A stretch of 64,000 bases of DNA, taken from assembly GCF_900105145.1 (NCBI RefSeq), contig NZ_LT629752.1, positions 1-64,000 of the forward strand, read 5' to 3'. How positions within the stretch are numbered: the first letter of the stretch is position 1; the number at the start of each line of letters is the position of its first letter. The stretch is from Polaribacter sp. KT25b (GTDB taxonomy: Bacteria; Bacteroidota; Bacteroidia; Flavobacteriales; Flavobacteriaceae). The notes beneath the pieces were generated by a model. The model was not told the DNA's origin. It made no database searches and saw nothing but the letters and a program-made list of their open reading frames with translations. Shown piece after piece: positions 53,043-60,534 of this stretch. Both the position numbers and the translations under genes were made by a program.

Positions 53043-54044
53043 TTATTGTTTAATAACTTTAATTGAAGAGATATTTAAACCTTTATCGTTTTTAGCTTTT
53101 ACAATATAAACTCCTTTTTTAAGGTTGGTCATGTCTACGTCATTAACAACTTTTTGAGAACTTACTCTAGCTCCTAAAATATTATAAATATCTACAGAAT
53201 AAACATCGTTTGATGAAAAATGTAAGAAATCTACAACTGGGTTTGGATAAGAACCTAAAGTTATTTTTTCTGGAGAATTTACACCTAATGTAATACTATT
53301 AAAATCTTTCCAAACATCTGCTGCTTGATAAGTACTTAATGTACCTTCTGGTACAGATAAAGTAGCATTTGCATTATTTATTGGATCATTAAATATTGAT
53401 ATATTACCATCTTCTATTTTAATTAGCTCTATAAATGTCGTGTATTCTACCTTTACTTTTGCTAAGTTATTACATCCCTTAAACATGTTTTGGTTAGCAC
53501 TAGAAATATAAGTTACAGTTGAAGGAAAAGTTATTTCTTTTAGAGAAGAACAACCGTTAAAAGCTCCAACATAGATGTTTTCCATTTGAGGCATATTTAT
53601 TGTTTCAAGAGCTGTACTTTGCCAAAATACTAAACCAATTTCATTACCACCTTCTATAGCAGGAGGAATTCCAATATTAGCAACAAGAGGTAAATCTACT
53701 GTTTTTAAATTTGGACAAGCTCTAAATGATTGTGAATCTAATGTAGCATTTCCTTCTATAACTAAAGATGTCATTGTAGCTTTCCAAAATGCGCGATTAC
53801 CAATTAACGTAATAGCGTATTCTATTCCTCCTTCAGTTACAGTTGCAGGTATAACTAAAGCGTCAGGTATTGTAGCTCCATCAACCGTTCCTGTAAGACT
53901 AACTGTATTTGGTGATCCAGCTTCTTCAGCAGTAGTAACTTGGTACTTAAAAATACCCTGTTCAAAAGTGTCTCCTAACACAAGTTGTGCGTTTGTTAAC
54001 GTTACGGTTAATAACGTAACAAATAATAGTAATGTTTTTTTCAT
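53043..54044 (-). CDS. BspA-type leucine-rich-repeat protein with T9SS C-terminal sorting domain
   Basis: 333 residues with a signal ending T-N-A-Q. Repeats such as V-I-E-G-N-A-T-L-D-S-Q-S-F-R-A-C-P-N-L-K-T and V-G-A-F-N-G-C-S-S-L-K-E-I-T-F-P are BspA-type leucine-rich repeats. The last ~75 residues (G-S-Y-P-N-P-V-V-D-F-L, V-D-I-Y-N-I-L-G, L-K-K-G-V-Y-I-V-K-A) are a type A Por sorting domain, so the protein is secreted by the type IX system and is probably cell-surface attached. Binding to a glycan or another cell is inferred. A type I element lies 92 bp upstream of its start. Confidence 0.88.
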   Translation of the reverse strand: MKKTLLLFVTLLTVTLTNAQLVLGDTFEQGIFKYQVTTAEEAGSPNTVSLTGTVDGATIPDALVIPATVTEGGIEYAITLIGNRAFWKATMTSLVIEGNATLDSQSFRACPNLKTVDLPLVANIGIPPAIEGGNEIGLVFWQSTALETINMPQMENIYVGAFNGCSSLKEITFPSTVTYISSANQNMFKGCNNLAKVKVEYTTFIELIKIEDGNISIFNDPINNANATLSVPEGTLSTYQAADVWKDFNSITLGVNSPEKITLGSYPNPVVDFLHFSSNDVYSVDIYNILGARVSSQKVVNDVDMTNLKKGVYIVKAKNDKGLNISSIKVIKQ

Positions 54045-54136
54045 GATTTATTTAATTTTAAATTAATAATATTATGATTTAAATTTACAAATAACTATAC
54101 TATTCTTAGAGTACAAAGGTTTCGGTTTGTGGGTAA

Positions 54137-54149
54137 AAATGTTGCATTT
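54137..54149 (-). promoter_or_regulatory. Candidate operator, type I, before LRR gene
   Basis: On the minus strand the 13-mer AAATGCAACATTT is followed by TTACCC and then CCGAAACC. It lies 92 bp before the LRR start. The same 13-mer occurs at 43828 (+) and 55617 (-). Confidence 0.6.
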
Positions 54150-54242
54150 CTCTTTGAATCTATCGGTAATAGGTATACTGTTTATTTTTGTTAAAGATTT
54201 TTGATAAATTTTATTAGAAATTTAAAACGTTTTTAGAACCTT

Positions 54243-54496
54243 TTAATCTGATATGTCTTGTAAAGTAAATATGGGAGCTCTTAATATTTTAAAGTACATA
54301 TCCTTAAATAATTTACTAGATACACTATTGGTATTGCCTTCTGCCCAGGCTTTAAATGTTAGTTTATTATCACCACCAAAAATTACATTTTGATTTGCTT
54401 CTTTAGGCTTTATAATTATAACACCTGTTTGCGAATAAGAAACTATAGAGATTAAGAGTAAAAAATTTTTAAAAGAATTATTTTTCTTTTTTTTAT
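54243..54496 (-). pseudogene. Start-less N-terminal fragment of a secreted hydrolase-like protein
   Basis: An open minus-strand frame of 84 codons begins with ATA (54496) where ATG would be expected. It encodes K-K-K-K-N-N-S-F-K-N-F-L-L-L-I-S-I-V-S-Y-S-Q, a good signal peptide, then V-I-F-G-G-D-N-K-L-T-F-K-A-W, L-F-K-D-M-Y-F-K-I-L-R-A-P-I-F and a stop at 54243. The second part looks like the first strands of a TIM-barrel glycosidase. Nothing follows it, so it is a truncated relic with a lost start. No intact homologue is in this window. The rest of the gap is empty apart from the operator and a hairpin. Confidence 0.55.
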
Positions 54497-54512
54497 GAAA
54501 AATTACTAAATG

Positions 54513-54551
54513 AAAAAAAGGAGTAAAAAATTAAAATTGATCACTCCCTTT
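54513..54551 (-). terminator. Hairpin after LamG-T9SS gene
   Basis: On the minus strand AAAGGGAGT pairs with ACTCC-TTT (one bulged G) and a run of T follows, 22 bp after the end of the 54573-55523 gene. The stem is short, so the call is moderate. Confidence 0.5.
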
Positions 54552-54572
54552 ATATGTGTTGTTCTATGTATA

Positions 54573-55523
54573 CTATTCTTTTATAGCTTTTATAGTTCCA
54601 ATATTTTGATGGTTAGCATCTTTACATTTAATCATATAAACTCCTTTAGATAAATAACTCATGTCTATACTTTTGTTATTAACTTTTTGAGATTTTACTT
54701 TAGCTCCTAATATGTTGTAAATTTCAACAGATGAAATTTTATCAGAAGAAAAAGATAAGTAATCAACTACTGGATTAGGGAAAGCATTTAATGAAGTTTT
54801 AACTATATTATCATTAACACTAAGTAATGTTGCATCATAGATGCTTTTAATAAAAGCATCATCTCCTGCACCTGTATAAATACGAACATCATCCATAGCA
54901 CCGTTAAAACCTCTATTTTTAGGATCGGCATTGTAATCATTACCAATTAATAATGGAGCTTCTGTTGTATTTGTAGACCAAGTGGTATTAGAACCTTTTA
55001 GCTCTCCATTTTGATAAATACGAACTGTTGAGTTATCTTTATCCCAAACAACAGCAATATGATGCCAAACATCAACTTCAAGGGTACCTACTCCCATTCC
55101 TTTACCATTAATTTCTGCTCTAACTTTTGCACCTTGGTGACCAAAAGTCCATTTTTTACCAGGTGAATTTTCTCCACCTCCTACAACTGCAGTTTGTGGG
55201 GTTAATGCTATTAATTTAATCCAAGCAGTCATTGTTCTACTCGCATCTCCACTAATGGGAAAATTAGTTACGGTTGATAAAAGATCTCCTCGATCAAATC
55301 CTGTTATAGCACCATTGGCAGTTCCATCTTGTCCCATTTCATACGTAATAGAATTATCTTCATCTGTAGCTGTTAAATTCCAATTACCAGTTTCATCAGT
55401 AATACTGCTATCAAATTTGTAATGTGCTTCTAATGTTTGTGCATTTATATTATGTCTTGTAATACAGAATAGAGCTATTATAAGTGCTAATTTAAAAAAA
55501 GTAGTTTTTTGTTTCATATTCAT
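54573..55523 (-). CDS. LamG-like lectin domain protein with T9SS C-terminal sorting domain
   Basis: 316 residues with a signal (I-I-A-L-F-C-I-T-R-H-N-I-N-A-Q). Residues 32-225 are a concanavalin/LamG-type sandwich: H-Y-K-F-D-S-S-I-T-D-E-T-G-N-W, M-T-A-W-I-K, W-H-H-I-A-V-V-W-D, R-I-Y-Q-N-G-E-L and G-A-M-D-D-V-R-I-Y. The last ~75 residues are a type A Por sorting domain (A-F-P-N-P-V-V-D-Y-L ... L-S-K-G-V-Y-M-I-K-C), nearly the same as in the LRR protein. It is therefore a surface or secreted glycan-binding candidate. A type I element lies 93 bp before the start. Confidence 0.9.
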   Translation of the reverse strand: MNMKQKTTFFKLALIIALFCITRHNINAQTLEAHYKFDSSITDETGNWNLTATDEDNSITYEMGQDGTANGAITGFDRGDLLSTVTNFPISGDASRTMTAWIKLIALTPQTAVVGGGENSPGKKWTFGHQGAKVRAEINGKGMGVGTLEVDVWHHIAVVWDKDNSTVRIYQNGELKGSNTTWSTNTTEAPLLIGNDYNADPKNRGFNGAMDDVRIYTGAGDDAFIKSIYDATLLSVNDNIVKTSLNAFPNPVVDYLSFSSDKISSVEIYNILGAKVKSQKVNNKSIDMSYLSKGVYMIKCKDANHQNIGTIKAIKE

Positions 55524-55616
55524 TTAAGATTTAAATAATTTAGTAATTAATTTACATTGCTAAGTTCTTTAAAATCTATGTTAATTATAGAGAATAATGG
55601 TTCGGAAAAGGGGCGT

Positions 55617-55629
55617 AAATGTTGCATTT
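55617..55629 (-). promoter_or_regulatory. Candidate operator, type I, before LamG gene
   Basis: Third copy of AAATGCAACATTT, read on the minus strand. It is followed by ACGCCCC and CCGAACC, the same order as the ACCC and CCGAAACC blocks after the copy at 54137. It lies 93 bp before the LamG start, in a 441-bp divergent gap shared with unit 6. Confidence 0.6.
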
Positions 55630-55832
55630 GTATCAAAATTAAAGACTTTTTTAAGTTCTTACTTCTATATTTTTTTAAGTTTTTTTTAAAAAGTTTTATT
55701 CTTTTAAGTTTTATATAAAGTTATTTTTAATAACATTACAGAATCTTTTTGGCAGACATTTTCGTCTTCATTTTTCTATGTATAAATACTTGATGGTCTT
55801 ATTATATGAATTTTATTAATCTCTTTAATAGA

Positions 55833-55865
55833 ATTGTAACATTCTTACTCCTTTGTTGTAACAAT
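55833..55865 (+). promoter_or_regulatory. Candidate operator, type II, second copy
   Basis: ATTGTAAC, 17 bases, GTAACAAT. It matches the element at 49508-49540 at 28 of 33 positions. It ends 33 bp upstream of a TAGCTTTG box and 100 bp before the sulfatase start at 55965, a position suited to an activator. Confidence 0.65.
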
Positions 55866-55898
55866 CTAAGACTGTTTTTATGCTATTTTAAGCTAGAT

Positions 55899-55906
55899 TA
55901 GCTTTG
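55899..55906 (+). promoter_or_regulatory. Bacteroidota -7 promoter box TAGCTTTG
   Basis: Exact match to TAnnTTTG, 58 bp before the sulfatase start at 55965 and downstream of the type II element. Confidence 0.45.
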
Positions 55907-55964
55907 AGTAAGAAAGCCAATAACTTTTATCTTGTTTATACAGAATTATTAAATTTTTTTTAAA

Positions 55965-57380
55965 ATGAGGACCTTGTTTATACTATTATTATGCGGATTT
56001 TTAGTGTCTTGCAATACAAATAATGCAGTGCAAAAAGAGCAAAAACCAAATGTAATTGTCATCTTAATTGATGATGCTGGTTATGCAGATTTTGGTTTTA
56101 TGGGAAGTAAAGATCTAGAAACACCTAATATAGACAGATTAGCAAAAAGTGGTGTTATTTTTACGGATGCACATGTAAGCGCAACAGTTTGTGCACCAAG
56201 TAGAGCGGGTTTAATTACCGGAAAATACCAACAACGTTTTGGTTTTGAAGCCAATGATACTGGTGATAAATCTTCTGGAGATATTGGTCTTTCGGATGAT
56301 GTTGTAACTATTGCAGATGTTTTTAAAGAAAACGGTTATAAAACCATGGCTTTGGGTAAATGGCATTTAGGAAAAGACAATTCTGATCATCCAAACCAAA
56401 GAGGTTTTGATGAGTTTTATGGTTTTGAAACCGGAAGTAGATCGTATTTTCAATATGAAAATCCGAGTAAAGCAAAGATGTTACAACATAACGGAAAACG
56501 TGTAAAATTTGATGGGTATTTAACAGATGTTTTAGGAGATCAATCTGTAAAATATATAGAAGAAAATAAAGACAATCCTTTTTTTATGTACTTAGCTTAC
56601 AATGCGGTTCATACACCAATGGAAGCTAAAAAGGAAGATTTAGAGAAATATAAAAATCATCCTAGACAGTATTTAGCAGCCATGACTTGGTCTTTAGATG
56701 AAAACGTTGGAAAACTTCAAAATAAATTAGAAGAGTTAGGCATTGCAGATAACACAATTATTTATTTTTTAAGTGATAATGGTGGCGCAGCAAATAATAC
56801 TTCTTCTGGTGGTCCATTAAAGGGATGGAAAGGAAACAAATTTGAAGGCGGACATAGAGTTCCGTTTGTGATAAGTTGGCCAGCTCAGATAAAAGGAGGT
56901 CAAACTTTTAATGGTTTGTCTTCTTCTTTAGATATTTTTACAACTTCTATGGCGGCAGCAAATATCGAAAAAAAGGAAGGTTTACTTTTAGATGGTGTTA
57001 ATCTTTTGCCGTACTTAAAAGGAGAAAAAAAGGGAGATCCGCATACGCAATTATTCTGGAGAAAACTAGAAGAGGCAGGAGCAAGAGTTGGCGATTATAA
57101 AATGGTTCGTTTGCAAGATTACGGAGCAACTTTGTATAATGTTGAAGAAGATTTAGGTGAAATGAAAGACCTACAAAATTCGAATACAAAAGAATTTAAT
57201 CAACTAGACAAAGCTTTAAAAAACTGGGAATCTGAAATGATGGAGCCGCTATGGGGAGAACCAAGAAATTGGATGGATGTTACCTATCATATTCATCAAA
57301 GATTAATGGAAAATAAAGAAGTTTTGTATTCAGATCCTGCTAAAATGAAACAAGTTTTAAATAAAGAAAAAAAACAATAA
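55965..57380 (+). CDS. Type I sulfatase (S1), lipoprotein
   Basis: 471 residues, lipoprotein signal G-F-L-V-S-C. I-L-I-D-D-A-G-Y gives the first metal site and C-A-P-S-R at Cys76 is the formylglycine motif. L-G-K-W-H-L-G, F-L-S-D-N-G-G and G-G-H-R-V-P-F follow. Length and spacing match a standard S1 arylsulfatase. It is one base before the next sulfatase gene and leads unit 6. The two sulfatases differ in sequence around the active site, so they likely take different sulfate positions before the GH30 enzyme acts. Confidence 0.95.
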   Translation: MRTLFILLLCGFLVSCNTNNAVQKEQKPNVIVILIDDAGYADFGFMGSKDLETPNIDRLAKSGVIFTDAHVSATVCAPSRAGLITGKYQQRFGFEANDTGDKSSGDIGLSDDVVTIADVFKENGYKTMALGKWHLGKDNSDHPNQRGFDEFYGFETGSRSYFQYENPSKAKMLQHNGKRVKFDGYLTDVLGDQSVKYIEENKDNPFFMYLAYNAVHTPMEAKKEDLEKYKNHPRQYLAAMTWSLDENVGKLQNKLEELGIADNTIIYFLSDNGGAANNTSSGGPLKGWKGNKFEGGHRVPFVISWPAQIKGGQTFNGLSSSLDIFTTSMAAANIEKKEGLLLDGVNLLPYLKGEKKGDPHTQLFWRKLEEAGARVGDYKMVRLQDYGATLYNVEEDLGEMKDLQNSNTKEFNQLDKALKNWESEMMEPLWGEPRNWMDVTYHIHQRLMENKEVLYSDPAKMKQVLNKEKKQ

Positions 57381-57381
57381 A

Positions 57382-58806
57382 ATGAAGTATTTATATGTAT
57401 TATTATTAGGGGGGCTATTGTCTTGCAATGCTCAAAATTTGGAGAAATCAGAAAGTAAACCAAACATCATTTATATTAATGTAGATGATTTAGGTTGGAT
57501 GGATACCGAAACTTATGGAAGTACTTTTTACGAAACACCCAACATTAATAAACTTGCAGAAAGTGGATTGAAATTTACAAATGGGTATGCTTCCGCAGCA
57601 AATTGTGCGCCTAGTAGAGCGTGTTTAATTAGTGGGCAAAATACGCCTAGACACGGTATTTATACCGTTAGTAATTCTGATAGAGGAAATGAAAAAACTA
57701 GAAAAATAATTCCTATTAAAAACACAGAAATTTTAGCAGACAATAATATTACTATTGCAGAAATGCTAAAACAAGAAGGTTATATAACAGGTACTTTTGG
57801 TAAATGGCATTTAGGAGAAGACCCTAAAACACAAGGTTTTGATGTAAATGTTGGGGGAGCAAAGCATGGTAATCCGGGTAAAGATGGTTTTTTTAGTCCG
57901 TATAACATAAAAAATATTGTTGATAATAAAAAAGGAGAAAACCTAACAGATAGATTAACACAAGAAGCCATTTCATTTATAAAAGAGCATAAAGAAAAGC
58001 CATTTTTTCTGTATTTGCCCTATTATGCGGTGCATACGCCATTATCAACAACAAATGCTTTAGAACAAAAATATAAAGAAAAAGGAGGAAATCCTTTTCA
58101 AAATAAGGCGGTTTATGCAGGTATGATTGAAACGGTTGATAGAAATATCGGTTTAATTTTAGATGAAATTAAAGCTTTAAATCTAAAAAATACCTTAATT
58201 GTTTTTACTTCGGATAATGGAGGAATAAGAGCTATTTCTCATCAAGATCCTTTAAGAGCAGGGAAAGGTTCTTATTACGAAGGCGGCATTAGAGTGCCAT
58301 ATATTATTTCTTGGGATGGAGTTGTAAAACCAAATACAGTTTCTAAGACTCCTATTACCAATCTAGATTTTTATCCAACTTTTATGGATATTTTAAATGT
58401 AGAAAACCTAAATAAAATAGTAGATGGAACTTCTATTTTACCAATTTTAAAAGGGAAAACAATAAATGATAGAAGTTTGTTTTTTCACTTTCCTATTTAT
58501 TTACAAGCATATAATTTTAAAATAGATGATGGTAGAGATCCGTTTTTTAGAACAAGACCAGGTTCTGTGATTATTGATGGTGATTGGAAATTACATCAAT
58601 ATTTTGAAAATAATGAGATTGAGTTGTATAATTTAAAGACAGATTTAGGCGAGAGAAACAACCTTGTAGACGTTCATCCAGAGAAAGTAGCAGCGTTATT
58701 AAAAAAATTAAAGAGTTGGAGAACTGAGATTAATGCACCAATTCCAACAGAGTTAAATCCGAAGTATGAGGCTAATTTTGTGCCTAAGAAGTTTAAGAAA
58801 AAATGA
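57382..58806 (+). CDS. Type I sulfatase (S1), lipoprotein
   Basis: 474 residues, lipoprotein signal G-G-L-L-S-C. I-N-V-D-D-L-G-W supplies the first metal site and C-A-P-S-R at Cys75 the maturation motif. T-P-R-H-G-I-Y-T-V, F-G-K-W-H-L-G, T-S-D-N-G-G and E-G-G-I-R-V-P-Y follow. Domain layout and the H-G-I block after the motif resemble the sulfatase at 1211 more than its immediate neighbour. Its stop overlaps the next start by four bases (ATGA), a sign of translational coupling to GH30. Confidence 0.95.
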   Translation: MKYLYVLLLGGLLSCNAQNLEKSESKPNIIYINVDDLGWMDTETYGSTFYETPNINKLAESGLKFTNGYASAANCAPSRACLISGQNTPRHGIYTVSNSDRGNEKTRKIIPIKNTEILADNNITIAEMLKQEGYITGTFGKWHLGEDPKTQGFDVNVGGAKHGNPGKDGFFSPYNIKNIVDNKKGENLTDRLTQEAISFIKEHKEKPFFLYLPYYAVHTPLSTTNALEQKYKEKGGNPFQNKAVYAGMIETVDRNIGLILDEIKALNLKNTLIVFTSDNGGIRAISHQDPLRAGKGSYYEGGIRVPYIISWDGVVKPNTVSKTPITNLDFYPTFMDILNVENLNKIVDGTSILPILKGKTINDRSLFFHFPIYLQAYNFKIDDGRDPFFRTRPGSVIIDGDWKLHQYFENNEIELYNLKTDLGERNNLVDVHPEKVAALLKKLKSWRTEINAPIPTELNPKYEANFVPKKFKKK

Positions 58807-60320
58807 AGGATAAAGCGATAGTTCTATTTTTGTTTTTAAGTGGATTATTGTTTTCTCAAAGTAAAATAGATCCAATTAATATAGAGATTCATTCTGATAA
58901 AGAATTCCAAACCATACATAATTTCGGAGCCTCAGACGCTTGGTCTGGGCAGTTTGTAGGAAAATGGCCGTTAGAGAAAAAAGAAGCTATGGCAGATTTA
59001 TTGTTTAGCACAGAAAAAAATGCCGATGGAACTCTTAAAGGAATTGGTCTTACAACTTGGCGATTTAATATTGGCGCAGGAAGTGCAGAACAAGGAGAAG
59101 AAAGCAGTATTAAAGATGAATGGAGAAGGGCAGAAGGCTTTTTAAACAATGATGGTTCTTATAATTGGAACAGACAATTGGGGCAGCAATGGTTTTTAAA
59201 AGCAGCAAAAGAAAGAGGTGTTTCTTCTTTTATAGGTTTTGTAAATAGTCCGCCAGTACAGTTTACAAAAAATAATAAAGCATTTTCTGAAGACGGATTG
59301 TCATCAAACTTAAAAAGGAGTAAGTATAGTAATTATGCGTTATTTTTAAAAAATGTGGTTACGCATTTTAGAGATAGTTTAAATCTTCATTTTAATTATA
59401 TCAGCCCATTTAACGAGCCACAATGGGATTGGAAAAACGGAAAACAAGAAGGTTCTCCTTGGAATAATGATGAATTATCAGCAGCAACGAAAACCATAGA
59501 TTCCGTTTTTACAAGTTCTAATTTGGCCACAAAATTAGAAATTTCAGAAGCAGGACAAATAGATTATTTAACGTCCATAAAAAAGGGAAAAGAAAATAGA
59601 AGTAATCAAATAGAAGTCTTTTTTAACCCTACGAGTGATTTATATCTTGGGAATTTAGAAACGGTTTCGCAAAAATTTGCAGGACATAGTTATTTTACCA
59701 CTTGGGATGTTTCTAAATTGAAAAGGAAACGAGAAGAAATTAAAGAAAAGTTACTGAAATTCCCAAATTTAGAATATTGGATGACAGAATATTGTATTCT
59801 AGAAAACAATGCAGAAATTAGAGGAAGAGGCAAAGGTTTAACCATGAAAACTGCTTTGTATGTGGCTAGATTAATACATGCCGATTTAACGATTGCCAAT
59901 GCAAGTGCGTGGCATTGGTGGTTGGCAATGACACCTTATAATTATAAAGACGGTTTAATTTATCATGATAAAAATAAAGAAGATGGTGCTTTTGTAACTT
60001 CAAAATTATTATGGGGATTGGGTAATTTTTCTAGATTTATAAGACCAGAAGCAAAAAGAATAAAGATTGATTATAAAGGTAAAAACTCTCTTGAAAATTT
60101 GGAAAAAGGAGTTTTGGTTTCTGCATATAAAAATAAAGATAAATCCATTGTTGTGGTGGTGGTCAACTTAAAAGAAACAGCGGTACAACTAAATTTTAAA
60201 AATCCTATAAAGCAAGTTTATGTTACAGATAGAGATTCAGATTTAGAATTGATACAACCTAATGCAAATAAAAAAGATATTGTAATTTCAGCTAAATCAA
60301 TTACTACGTTTGTTTTATGA
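58803..60320 (+). CDS. GH30 glycosidase
   Basis: 505 residues with a signal ending L-L-F-S-Q. H-N-F-G-A-S-D-A-W and W-R-F-N-I-G-A-G-S open the barrel. The acid/base is Glu205 in S-P-F-N-E-P-Q-W-D-W and the nucleophile Glu329 in W-M-T-E-Y. S-A-W-H-W-W-L-A-M and a C-terminal beta-domain (V-L-V-S-A-Y-K-N-K-D-K-S-I) complete a GH30 layout. The form with F-N-E-P-Q-W-x-W recalls endo-beta-1,6-galactanase and related members. Its substrate is probably a desulfated product of the two upstream sulfatases. Periplasmic location is inferred. Confidence 0.93.
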   Translation: MKDKAIVLFLFLSGLLFSQSKIDPINIEIHSDKEFQTIHNFGASDAWSGQFVGKWPLEKKEAMADLLFSTEKNADGTLKGIGLTTWRFNIGAGSAEQGEESSIKDEWRRAEGFLNNDGSYNWNRQLGQQWFLKAAKERGVSSFIGFVNSPPVQFTKNNKAFSEDGLSSNLKRSKYSNYALFLKNVVTHFRDSLNLHFNYISPFNEPQWDWKNGKQEGSPWNNDELSAATKTIDSVFTSSNLATKLEISEAGQIDYLTSIKKGKENRSNQIEVFFNPTSDLYLGNLETVSQKFAGHSYFTTWDVSKLKRKREEIKEKLLKFPNLEYWMTEYCILENNAEIRGRGKGLTMKTALYVARLIHADLTIANASAWHWWLAMTPYNYKDGLIYHDKNKEDGAFVTSKLLWGLGNFSRFIRPEAKRIKIDYKGKNSLENLEKGVLVSAYKNKDKSIVVVVVNLKETAVQLNFKNPIKQVYVTDRDSDLELIQPNANKKDIVISAKSITTFVL

Positions 60321-60456
60321 TTTTAAAGTATTTAAGTGGCTTATTATTATGTAATTACATCTATTTTTGTGTTCGTCTATTTTTCTGTTTTGAAGTTGGC
60401 TAATTTAAAAAAGAAAAAATATAAAAAACATAAGAATCATTTTGATACTGTTTTCT

Positions 60457-60472
60457 AACGAATATTACCCCC
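60457..60472 (+). promoter_or_regulatory. Weak operator-like block before sulfatase
   Basis: AACGAATATTACCCCC, 63 bp before the sulfatase start, loosely follows the A-A-C-A...TTACCC pattern of the other elements. The match is partial and single. The rest of the 214-bp gap shows only AT-rich sequence. Confidence 0.3.
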
Positions 60473-60534
60473 AATTGTTCAATTTATATACCTAATTTTA
60501 CATTCATTATTTTAAATTAATTAATAGAAATCGC

